This document shows, one piece after another, positions 54,956 to 64,000 of a DNA stretch of 64,000 nt (position 1 is the first letter of the stretch; each line of letters starts with the position of its first letter). This stretch comes from Dama dama. Taxonomy: Eukaryota; Chordata; Mammalia; Artiodactyla; Cervidae. The notes beneath the pieces were generated by a model. That model saw nothing but the letters and a program-made list of their open reading frames with translations. It did no database searches and was not told the DNA's origin. The DNA lies in assembly GCF_033118175.1 (NCBI RefSeq), contig NC_083697.1, forward strand, positions 26,696,001-26,760,000, written 5' to 3'. A program made the translations under genes and the position numbers.

Positions 54956-56955
54956 TGTGAAGATGCTGGTTCATTAGGCCTGAAATATTGTAGTTTTCCC
55001 AGGCTCCCAGGTGACATTGATGATGCTTGTCTGTGGGCCAAATTTTGAATCTCAAAGAATTAGAGTATCAAAACATGTCCCTAAAATACCAGTGGAAATT
55101 ACCAGGAGATTAATCATAGGCATAAATGCCAAATGAATTCTACTTTCCTAGGCTAGTCAAAGAGTTATTCATTTATTCAGCCAATACTTATCAAGAGCTT
55201 AAAACAGGTTAGATACTGTTCCAGGAAGAATAAAGATAAACTTTTTAACTGTCGTTTCTATTATCATAGTAAAACAAAGTGCCAAGTTTGCACTTACTTA
55301 GAAGTCACTTTTGATATGTCCAAGCAGAGTTGCTTGCTAATGCATTTGGGCTGTAGATTATACATATATTTTGAAAGACTTTTTCCAGGAATAGACTCTC
55401 TTACTCTACCAGTGAATTTTTCAAACTCCTAGAATTTAGAAATACATTTGGAGACTACTTTTAGTGAAATTTTGCTGCAAAATGAGGTATCTTTATCAAT
55501 CAAATAAGTGGAAGAACAATTTTGCTTTTAGTCCACAGAGGAAAGCCAGCTTATATTGTGTGGTACTTGAACTTGATAAATGTGCACAGAATGCTTTGTG
55601 TGACACATGCTAGCATCAGTTGACTTGCTTCCACAGCTGCCCCATTTGGTCTTTTGTGGCTTAACCCGAGTCACGTTGACCTGCCAAATAACACTGCTAA
55701 GTGCCAACCAGATAGAGCAAATTGAATTATTTGGTACTATTTTCCCTCATTTCTAGGGCAACAACCTCAGTATTTATTAATCCAATGAGATGCTTCCTTT
55801 ATAATTAACCTGGGGGATGCATCAAATGTCTAATCGTACCTCTGACAGCAAAAGAGTGAACTTTTGTGAGCCTTGAAACTCTCTCAACACATTCTTAGTA
55901 GAAACAGCTTTGCAGCTATCCGTTGGTGGCTGAGAGAGTTAAAAAAAAAAAAAAAAAAAAAAGCAGTCATGCTATTGCAACACTGATTGCCCCAGCCTCT
56001 CCTTTCAGTTAATGAGGTGTTGAAAGTTCAAGACCTAAGTTATTTGTGGAACTAAAAAGAACCTAAAGATTACTACCTGCTGGAATGAAGACTTTAGGAT
56101 TTAAAGCTCATTCACAATCATGCTATCAGGACTGTATTTTGGATGCATTTACTAGTCCACCATAATTTATTTATTCATACATATATTTTGATCACATAAA
56201 GTGCAAGTTTCCTGCAAGCAAAAACAGTGCTACCTGTTCCTCCACTGTGCTAATATACAGCCTTATTTGTTTTAAGTGTCCAGAAGTGCTTGGTGAGTAA
56301 TAACAGGATGCAATCTGCATATTTATCTTCTATTATTTAGGTACTTTTATTAGCATCAAATTTTCTGCTTATTTTAAAGAGAAATTCTTGGCCAACTTCT
56401 CTATTTCTTGATTATGGCTGGATTAGACAATTAGACCAGTCCCTCAAAGAAGTTTGGGTGAATTCGCATGATTCTGTAATTGACTTTTCTAGAGAAACAA
56501 AGGGATGCAGATTATCTAAAATGTCTCAGTATCTTCTGGGATATTTAAATCCTGAATTTGGGTATTATAAATGTAGCAAGAGGTATTAGGAAAATGAACT
56601 CTTTCAGAGCTAGTTCCAGAAAGAACCTAAAGTTACTCTTCAGATTCCTCTCAATTGCACATATTCTATGGGACTTGAGAAGTAACATATCTGGACATAC
56701 CTTTGTAATGTTTTTCTTTTAAAATCTCCCACAAGGCTATATAATTTTATATATTATGTAATATAGCCCAATAATATATTATTTAATATATCTTATATGG
56801 TGATAGAATTATGCCACTGAAGATATTTTCAAGGAACATTACCCACTGAATACTCTGACTATACTGTAAATGAGTCCAAATAGAGAACCGGGCCCTATAG
56901 TGTTTCTGACCATCCCTTGTTAAAGAACTTAAAGAGACCAACAGCAATCTCTGAT
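54956..56955. other. Unassigned DNA with a poly(A) tract
   Basis: About 2 kb with no gene or young repeat. A 22-nt A-run lies at 55,941-55,962 without a recognisable repeat body. The stretch 55,600-55,850 is free of repeats and balanced in composition, so it may be conserved non-coding DNA, but that cannot be judged from one sequence. Confidence 0.45.
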
Positions 56956-57200
56956 GTTCACCTAGCGTTGTCGCATGTCAGATATTGTGCTGACAGCTTT
57001 ATATACAGCAACTCACTTCATCTTCATGACAGCCCCACAACAGGTGTAATTTTTACTCACTTTACAGATGGAGAAGCAAAGGTGCAGAAAGTTGCTAACA
57101 AATATTCTCAAGGATTTTCAATATACAAAATGCATTCAGATTTACCTAACTCTAGAGCCTGTATTCTAACCTCTGGTGTACTATGTAACCTTCTAAACCA
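56956..57200 (-). repeat. Antisense MIR/L2-like repeat
   Basis: 'agatattgtgctgacagctt', 'ttcatcttcatgacagcccc', 'ttttactcactttacagatg', 'agaagcaaaggtgcagaaag' follow the antisense ancient SINE/LINE2 order. Confidence 0.65.
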
Positions 57201-57483
57201 AGTTTCCTCAAAATGACAAATAGATGTGTTGCTAGTATCAGAGTCACATTGTAAAGGTTAAAACCTAAAATAAGTAGTCTCATCAAATTGGCATATATTG
57301 TTTTTCTAATCTTGTAAATATTATTTTCGTGTCTTTAGATTTCTTTATATAAGAACAGGCTGAGGAATCATGGGGGTTTAATATAATTTCATATGGACAG
57401 TCTGCAGTAGAGTTGGAGAGAGAATTTATATTTACTATACCCCCAAATTTATATTCAATTTAGTATACTTTGCTGCATGCGTG

Positions 57484-57669
57484 GGCTTCCCTGGTGCCTC
57501 AGTGGCCTGCCAATGCAGAAGACATGGGTTTGATCCCTGGGTTGAGAAGATGCCCTGGAGAAAGAAATGGCCTAGGAAATCCCATGACAGAGGAAAATAG
57601 TGGGCTACAGTCCATGGGGTCACAAAAGAGTTGGACACAGCTTAGCAACTAAAAAACAGCAATAACAAA
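57484..57669 (+). mobile_element. Bov-tA SINE with TSD
   Basis: Sense copy with a shortened head ('ggcttccctggtgcctcagt' to 'ggacacagcttagcaact'). A 12-bp TSD with one mismatch, 'gctgcatgcgtg' / 'gctgcatgcatg', lies at 57,472-57,483 and 57,670-57,681. Confidence 0.92.
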
Positions 57670-57904
57670 GCTGCATGCATGCCCTAAACTATTCAGAGAA
57701 TAATTAAACTCAAGTCTACTCTCATAACAATAGCAATGGGGATTTTAAAAAGATAAACCCAATTCCCATCCTGGTTATAATCCAACAAATCAATATCTTT
57801 GTGCTTCATGACTTTACATAGTTGAATTAAAAATGTAGATGCAATTGTTAATTCTATGTACCTGGTGCTGTAAGCATTTTTCCTTCTTCCTGTATAGTCT
57901 TACA

Positions 57905-58117
57905 GGCTTCCGAGATGGTGCTAGTGGTAAGGACCTGCCTGCCAGAGCAGGAGATATAAAAGACATGGGTTTGATCTCTAGGTATGGAAGATCCTCTTGA
58001 GAAGGAAATGGCAATCCACTCCAGTATTCTTGCCTGGAGAATCCCATCGACAGTCTGGTGGGCTACAGTCCATAGGACTGCAAATAGTTGAATATGACTG
58101 AAGAGATCTAGTATGTA
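57905..58117 (+). mobile_element. Bov-tA SINE with perfect TSD
   Basis: Sense copy ('ggcttccgagatggtgctag' to 'gaatatgactgaagagatc'). A 14-bp perfect TSD 'tgtatagtcttaca' lies at 57,891-57,904 and 58,118-58,131. Confidence 0.95.
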
Positions 58118-58340
58118 TGTATAGTCTTACAATTTGCAAAATTTATTTTATTTTATTTTTTTGCAAAATATTTTATATACTTAGTGTTGATGTTGGACAT
58201 GACAGTGAATGAACGAAAACAACAAATGTTGATGTGCATTATGCAAGCATGTCATCATTATTGAACATTTTCCTTCTTTTTCCTCTCTCTCTTTTCCTCT
58301 CTCTTTGTTTTTGTAGATATCTGCAATGACCATCTTTTTA

Positions 58341-58516
58341 TTTTTTTATTTTATTTTTTTTTAATTTATTTTTAATTTAATATCAATGTATGACAAAACC
58401 CACTGGAAAAAAACAATAATAATAATAATAAAAAAAAATTAAATTAAAAAAAAAAATAAAGTACTTGCCACAACACAAAAAAAATAAATAAATTAAAAAA
58501 AAATAAATAAAGCTTA
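58341..58516 (+). mobile_element. Minimal L1 tail insertion with perfect TSD
   Basis: A perfect 16-bp TSD 'aatgaccatcttttta' at 58,325-58,340 and 58,517-58,532 brackets 176 bp that is almost only A/T: a T-rich left half, a scrap of sense L1 3' UTR ('atcaatgtatgacaaaaccc' at about 58,382), then (AAT)n and A-rich sequence. The opposed T-rich and A-rich halves suggest a 5'-inverted, extremely short L1. Confidence 0.75.
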
Positions 58517-58532
58517 AATGACCATCTTTTTA

Positions 58533-59374
58533 TATATAGCTCACCTTTCCTTCCGCTCTTTTCACTTCTTTCTCTTCTTTCATTTCTTCCTCTTTCCCTC
58601 ACCTCCTTCTCCCTTACTTCTCTCTCCTTCCTTAAGATACACTGTGATAACTGATTAAAGGAAAAGAATATTTTTGTAACTCTTGACACTTCTTGTGAAA
58701 TTATTTACCAAAAATGCTGTACTAATTTATGCTGAAATCAGTAATGTATGGGAACACCATTTCTTTTTCTCCTTGCCAGAATTGTTCATTATAATTTTAA
58801 ATTTAAAATAGTGATAGAATGCTTCCTCATTAAGAAAAATTCCACCTTTCGAGGTTTCCTTTAAAATTTTTTCACCTTTTGTATTTTTAGACAAGTTGAT
58901 TTTTTATAATTAAAAAAGGCTCAATAGACTACCAAAATCAATTTTCTACTACCCATACCCGCCCAAGAGATGTGAGCCATATGGCTCTATGTATTGAGTT
59001 ATCCCTTCTGGTTTATCCACTCAAGACTTTACACCACCTCAGTCTAGGGGAAGAAATTCCCCTGACTAGCTTTATTCTCACCACTGGCTGACTTTACGTT
59101 TAGAGGTTCCCATTTCTTTTTCTCTCGATGTTACCCAATAGATACCACAAAATAACTGGCTCTAATTATAAGAAGAACACTAACCTCCAAAGCCCCTGAT
59201 GTTCTGATGTGTGAACTAATCAGCAACTACGGGTTTATTTTCACACACTCCTCCTTCGATTAAGTTCTAGGGGAGGAGAATGGACAAGGGTCAAATACAT
59301 CTGAAAGCTCATTTTTTGGGTAAACAATAACATTTATTCAAAGGTTATATGTGAATTTTTTTAATTTTGAGAAC
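58533..59374. other. Unassigned DNA
   Basis: No gene or confident repeat. A TC-rich tract lies at 58,550-58,632. Confidence 0.5.
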
Positions 59375-59700
59375 TTCTTTTTTAAAAAAATGTCAAACCT
59401 ACAGTCAAATTACAAGAAAAATACAATGATCACTTGCAGATTGTTCACCTACGTTCATGATTGCCAATATTTTGCCACATTTACTCTATTTCTTTTTAAC
59501 ATTTCCCTCCTGAACCAGTTGAGAATAAGCTGCATCTTTTCACTTTACTTACCCTTAAATACTTGAGCATATATCTTCTAATAAGACATTCTCCTACATA
59601 ACCACAATCTTATTATCATTGACACCACACTGTTACCTAATATGTTGTCCATATCCAAGTTTCCCCTATTGTCCTGATTGCTTTATAACTTAAAAAAAAA
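59375..59700 (-). repeat. Antisense L1 (old subfamily)
   Basis: 'attttgccacatttactcta', 'gttgagaataagctgcatct', 'aaatacttgagcatatatct', 'cattctcctacataaccaca', 'caagtttcccctattgtcct' match an old L1 3' UTR in antisense. Confidence 0.7.
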
Positions 59701-60755
59701 ACTTCCTCCTGATCCACATATCTCTTCATTATCCCTCTATTTATCTGGAAAATCCCTTTGTTCTCTTTTATCAGGTTTTTTTTCTTAACCAACTTTTCTC
59801 TTGAGGCACTCATCTGTTTCCTTGAGATAATACTATCTTTGAAGATTGAAATTGGTTTGTCTTCTTTCTGACTCTTTAGCACCTTCCTTCAAGACTATGA
59901 GCTCCCTGCAAAGATGACTCTGTTTTAAAAATGTTTTTTAAAAGTGTAATTTAAATTCTCCTTTAAGAGTTACACTTGCTTTCTGTTATCTCCCTATATT
60001 TCCTTTATATAGCTCTTAATTGAAGTCCTTATTTTCCAAGTTGCCCTAAACTAGAAGTTTATGTTTTACAAAATTATGTTCATTTAGAGTTCATTTATGC
60101 TATTATTGACTCTTTGGTATAAAAATGCATTTTGTTGTATTTCTGGCTCAAAATTCATGAAATCCTGTTTTAGTTATCACAAACCTTTGATTTAAAGTTT
60201 GAAAGAAGGAAAACATACCTAAAAGCAAACATGCAAACATGCCTGTTGAAAAATGGTTGTTAAAAAGTTGCATCCCAATTGTTTCAAGATAGTCAAGTAC
60301 AGTCTCTTTTGTAAGATCTGGAGGGGCCTTAGAGATAAAAATTTTACTCCCTTCAGTCTTCAGATAAGGAACTAGAGAGCCCAAATCAAGTATGATCACC
60401 ATCAGTTGGTAGCAAAGACAGTCACTATAGCCCTATTCTCAGTTCAGAATGATTTCTTTTGCTCTCATTGCATTCAGTTTACTGGAAATGTGTGAATGAA
60501 ATGTTAAGAGGGCCAGTCACAACCTCATTAGCTGCGGCCACTGGGAGTTTTAAAAACAAAAATATAGTTTTGCTTTCACAGCTATAGCCATGGACTTAAC
60601 ATTTGTTGAATTATTTATTTTTTTTGGACCAGGTACTGTTCTAGATGTTTATAATATCCCTAAAATTTGGTTTATTATTATCATCTCCATTTAAAAAATG
60701 TGAAAACTGAGACACAAAGACCTTGAGTAACTCATTTCAGGTTATTTATTGTGTT
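59701..60755. other. Unassigned DNA
   Basis: No gene or confident repeat in about 1 kb, apart from an old MIR-like stretch near 60,640-60,745 ('tattatcatctccatttaaa', 'aaactgagacacaaagacct'). Confidence 0.45.
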
Positions 60756-60900
60756 GGGCCTCCTAGGTGGCGCTGATGGTAAAGAACCCACCTCCCAGTG
60801 CAAGAGATGTAAGAGATGCAAGTTCGTTTCCTGGGCCAACGGTCCATAGGGTCACAAAGAGATGAACATGACCGAAGCAACTTAGCATGCTCGCACACAC
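60756..60900 (+). mobile_element. Internally deleted Bov-tA SINE
   Basis: Head 'gggcctcctaggtggcgctg' and B-box region are followed directly by the 3' part 'ccatagggtcacaaagagat'; the A-unit centre is missing. Ends in a CA-rich tail. Confidence 0.88.
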
Positions 60901-62345
60901 ATTGATTGTGTAGAATGGGCTGCAAAACCCCAGTATGTTCCTGGGGTTATACACCTAACCATTATGATACACTGTCTCGCCTAGTCATAAGAGCGTCAAA
61001 CCCAGATGCCACTGATTTCTTCCACTGAAATGGGAACAGGTGTACATGTGTAGAATACTTTATTATTGTTACTCAATGAGATGCCAATAGCTACCCTAAA
61101 CTACCTTTGCCTCAAATTGGCTTCTCCTATCACAAGTGTGCTGAACTTTTCATTCTAAGAGGATTGCTGGTGAAACCCTTGGTAAGAAATAGGAATTTTA
61201 TCTAGAGTTACATGAATTTGTTTTGTTGTTTTTTTCTTGCCAATGTGAATTAGCGGGATTGTTGTCTGTAATTTGTGTTCTATCACCTCTGGTGATGAAA
61301 CTTTTTGTCCTTATGTAGAACTGAGTCACTTGAATCTGTTAGAAACCAGATATTTATGACTAATTGACACTCTCCTTTTAAAAATAGAAAATAACACTTT
61401 AGTGAACTAAAACTTTGCATTTATGATTAATTTTAACATTGTCATTAAAGAGGTAACAATGTCAGAGTAGTTGTTACTATAAAAGAGTTTTTTAAAAAGT
61501 TGTTAAGACTAGAAATAAAGTCAGTAACTAAGTACATAATAGAAAATTGAATTTTTGGCCAACAGGATGATGTATGAGCTAAATTATCATTTGGAGTCAA
61601 CCTAATGTAAATTTTGAGCCAATGACATAAGTCTTGAATGTTTCAGACACCTCTGGAAAGGTGAACTGTAGTATACTGTTCTTGGTGAATAATGTATGAC
61701 ACCACAGCAACCCTCACTTAATTCAAGGCAAACAGGAAATGATACTTAAAAGTTGGAAGACCTGGGCTGAATTTCACGAGGTTGTACGCCTGTCTGCCTG
61801 CTTCTCAGCTATGTGTTGGCCAGCAGACGAAGAATATCTCAAGAGAGAAGAGTTTTAGGGTCTCCTGAGACTGGCTGGGAACTTGAAGGCTTACACTGAG
61901 CTAGGTTTGATGCTAACACGTAATTTTTCACGGCAATCTTGGGAATGAGAATGGTCACTAACGACTTAGAAAGACTATTTATACAAAACCCACTGGCGTC
62001 TCTAATACAATTCCCCCTGCTGTACTGGGGGACAGTCTACACAGCAGGTAATTACAGCTGCTGGGCCAGAATGTAAGTCAGCCAAGACCTTATCTCAGTA
62101 GCATGTCTTGCTTGAAAAATGAAGTGTAAGAGTCAAGCTCTGGAAGACTGCGTGGCTGAGCAACTTTCTGGAAAAAAAGACTTGAATAGAGAGAGGAAAA
62201 GAGAGCAATAGGAGGGGAGAATGACAAATAGAACCTTCTTTTTTGGTCTAGACACTTAAAATCCCAGAATTAATTCTTAATTCAGAATCCAAGAATTTAT
62301 TATGTCCATCATAAATTCAATAGGGAATTATAAGTAATGGCTGTA
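60901..62345. other. Unassigned DNA
   Basis: About 1.4 kb with no gene or confident repeat. Confidence 0.5.
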
Positions 62346-62498
62346 TAGTTTCCCTGGTGGCTCAGTGGTAAAGAATCCACCTGCTAATGCAGGAGATGCA
62401 AGTTTGAGCCCAGGGTCAGGAAGATCCCCTGGAGAAGGAAATGGCAACCCACTCCAGTGTTCTTGCCTGGGAAATCCCATGGACAGAAGGGCCTGGTG
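62346..62498 (+). mobile_element. Bov-tA SINE lacking its 3' end
   Basis: 'gtttccctggtggctcagtg' to 'atggacagaagggcctggtg', then ordinary DNA. Loss of the 3' end is unusual for a retroposon and implies a later deletion. Confidence 0.88.
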
Positions 62499-62639
62499 AA
62501 TATGTCATTCTGGAACATGTAAGGTAGGGCCATTTTTGGTTGAGAAGATTTACTGTTGAAGAACATTGAAATGTGAGTTTAGTATCCCTGGCAAAGGCTG
62601 GGAATATACCATAACACAAACATTAAACAGTTCTCTAAA

Positions 62640-62930
62640 TACAAATGAGCAGTGGCTTTACAAAAAAGCAGGGCAGTGTGCAGCCCGTAGCACCATTACT
62701 GGGCAACCGTTCCCGCGAGACCACTAACCGGAAGTTTAGAACGGTGGTTAGAGGTTCTGCCCAGTCATTGGTCCACCCTGCAGTGGGCCCCTCCCCCAGG
62801 GAACCGCGGTCACTGAGCAACCGTTAGCGGCCCGTTTCGTCTTGGCGGGTGGAGTGGCGGTCTTCAGGGAGAGTGAGGTAAGAGGTGGATACCGGCTTTC
62901 TCCCGAGAGCGCTCCAGCTCACCTGGTCTC
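62640..62930 (+). promoter_or_regulatory. Second CpG-rich promoter
   Basis: CpG- and GC-rich block without a TATA box. It holds an ETS-type site ACCGGAAGT (62,727-62,735), an inverted CCAAT box ATTGG (62,767-62,771), a C-rich GC-box-like stretch (62,789-62,798), an X-box-like GTCACTGAGCAAC (62,809-62,821) and two copies of GCAACCGTT (62,703-62,711; 62,817-62,825). Together with the donor at 62,878 this looks like a housekeeping-type promoter firing to the right. Confidence 0.7.
62790..62877 (+). other. Candidate non-coding first exon
   Basis: The sequence ends 'GTGAG|GTAAGAGG' with donor GT at 62,878-62,879, a good 5' splice site just downstream of the promoter motifs. The start is a guess. 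No convincing initiation codon or protein is visible, so it is probably 5' UTR of a gene continuing beyond the window. A weaker antisense donor 'CCAG|GTGAGC' (GT at 62,922-62,921 on the minus strand) is also present. Confidence 0.4.
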
Positions 62931-63329
62931 AAGCCAGCCTTCAGGGCTCCATAGCCCTTGCCAAGGCCAACAACTCGCCAAGCTGAGGCATTGAGGTGGC
63001 TGTGAGCCTCTTTCCCATCACCTCTGTGACCTGATGGAAGTGGCAGTCTAATGGGACACCGTCTGTAAGACTGAGGCCTGGTTGGCTCCTGGGCTCCTGG
63101 CCCCCTCAGTGGTGACAGGGCATGGGGCCCTGGCCCTGACGCAACTGTCAACTGAGATCTGCCTTGTTAGCACTGGAGGGAGGACCCAGGCTGGGGACTG
63201 GAGGAATACTCCTGGGCAGGGTAACAGCCTTGCAGGGACCCCCTCCTCTTAGCTGGGGTCTAGACCTCAGAGGGTGAATGTTGTGCCCGGAGACTGTGCC
63301 CTTTCTTTCCAGAACAGAAAATAGTATTT
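62931..63329. other. Probable first-intron sequence
   Basis: GC-moderate, CpG-thinning DNA right of the donor; no repeat or coding region recognised. Open frames at 62,864-63,151 on the minus strand look like composition effects. Confidence 0.4.
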
Positions 63330-63590
63330 GTTTTGTAGAGATTTATAGGAACATTATTACCTGACCATGATGTCAAGAACAAAGACTCTGACACCAAGAA
63401 ATTTGTAACAACCAACCACAGCCCTCCTTCACCTTTCCTATAAAAGGGATTTGCTGAAAGCTTTTGGGGAATTTGGGGTTTTTCAGGTGTGAGCCACCAC
63501 TTGCAGGCACCTAGGATAAACCTTTCTCTGTTCCAAACTCATACATTTTGGTATTGTTAGGTCTCACTGTGGGTTGAGCGAAATGACTAG
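63330..63590 (+). repeat. Solo LTR (ERV1-like)
   Basis: Promoter-like TATAAAA (63,439-63,445), then about 80 bp downstream a polyadenylation-type 'ggataaacctttctctgttc' and 'ttggtattgttaggtctcac', the layout of a gammaretrovirus-like LTR U3-R-U5. No internal viral sequence follows, so it is probably a solo LTR. Exact ends not resolved. Confidence 0.65.
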
Positions 63591-64000
63591 TGGTTTTGGT
63601 AAGTTTCAATTTGGAAGGAACTGTTTCTCAAGGGATAAGTGAGAAAGAAGACAGCAATAAAAGCCTCTGTGAGGAAGAGGTAGGAAAGGCTAATGGTTTC
63701 TTATGCTTAAAGAGTGACAAGTTATATTATGGGTCTTATCATGGGTCCCTGGAACATGGAGGAAAATTACTGGCAGAATAAAAGCTCTATAGTTTTAGAA
63801 AGAAAAATATGGATTGAGATAGAAAAAGTGAATGAAACCACTTAAGGTGTAGCAGTTTTATTTTAAAATGGAATGAAAACATTTTTTAATTTATAAATGA
63901 AATTGAAAGAAACTTAGGTCAAGTTTTGATTTGGATAGAGGGAATATTCTGCTATATATCTTCAAGATTTTTGACGTATGAATGGCAAATGTATACATAT
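63591..64000. other. Unassigned DNA to window end
   Basis: AT-rich sequence with no gene or confident repeat; the open frame at 63,590-63,781 has no recognised motif. Confidence 0.45.

Noticed and set aside
55941..55962. Poly(A) tail of a processed pseudogene
   Set aside because: No gene-like body or matching target-site duplication could be found next to the A-run.
1..64000. CRISPR arrays, operons, prophage or integron-like systems
   Set aside because: The DNA is vertebrate; repeated units are SINEs, LINEs, LTRs and simple repeats, not regularly spaced repeats with unique spacers.

Overview
The window is ruminant (pecoran artiodactyl) nuclear DNA. The diagnostic signs are repeats: many tRNA-derived Bov-tA SINEs, a Bov-A2 dimer, CHR-type cetartiodactyl SINEs, BovB (RTE-type) LINE fragments with their GAACT-rich 3' end, and 3' ends of the bovine-type L1, over a background of older mammalian MIR, L1 and MER5A-like copies. 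Species within the ruminants (cattle, sheep, goat, buffalo and so on) cannot be decided by eye. No complete protein-coding gene is visible; nearly every open frame is a repeat remnant or chance frame.

Layout. 0-9 kb: antisense old L1 broken up by SINEs, two very short retroinsertions with perfect target-site duplications (4.1 and 4.3 kb), CHR SINEs and a truncated sense L1 (6.7-7.5 kb) that keeps the ORF2 C-terminus. 9-22 kb: mostly unassigned AT-rich DNA, with an unexpected CpG-retaining patch at 12.2-12.7 kb and one BovB 3' half at 15.6-16.6 kb. 22-25 kb: the main functional landmark, a strong CpG island with splice-donor consensus sequences facing both ways (leftward at 22,352, rightward at 22,975), G-runs, YY1-like and CRE-like motifs and trinucleotide tracts, followed by a roughly 1 kb AT-rich shoulder that has not lost its CpGs. 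This looks like the promoter of one or two large-intron genes whose coding exons lie mainly outside the window; I could not identify them. 25-38 kb: nested MIR, L1, BovB, Bov-tA and CHR copies. 38.8-43.5 kb: a dense nest of three kinds of LTR-like sequence and two opposed BovB copies. 43.5-62 kb: unassigned DNA with scattered SINEs and LINEs and one candidate 12-nt microexon at 48.78 kb. 62.6-63 kb: a small second CpG-rich promoter (ETS, inverted CCAAT, X-box-like, repeated MYB-like motifs) with a rightward donor at 62,878, followed by an LTR with its own TATA box at 63.4 kb.

How it fits together: the window is best read as introns and intergenic DNA around two CpG promoters. Rightward transcription from 22.9 kb could include the 48.78 kb microexon, but nothing in the sequence proves that link. 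I found no evidence for a new self-contained biological system. The items most worth testing are the bidirectional promoter with its CpG-retaining shoulder, the microexon, and the odd retroinsertions.
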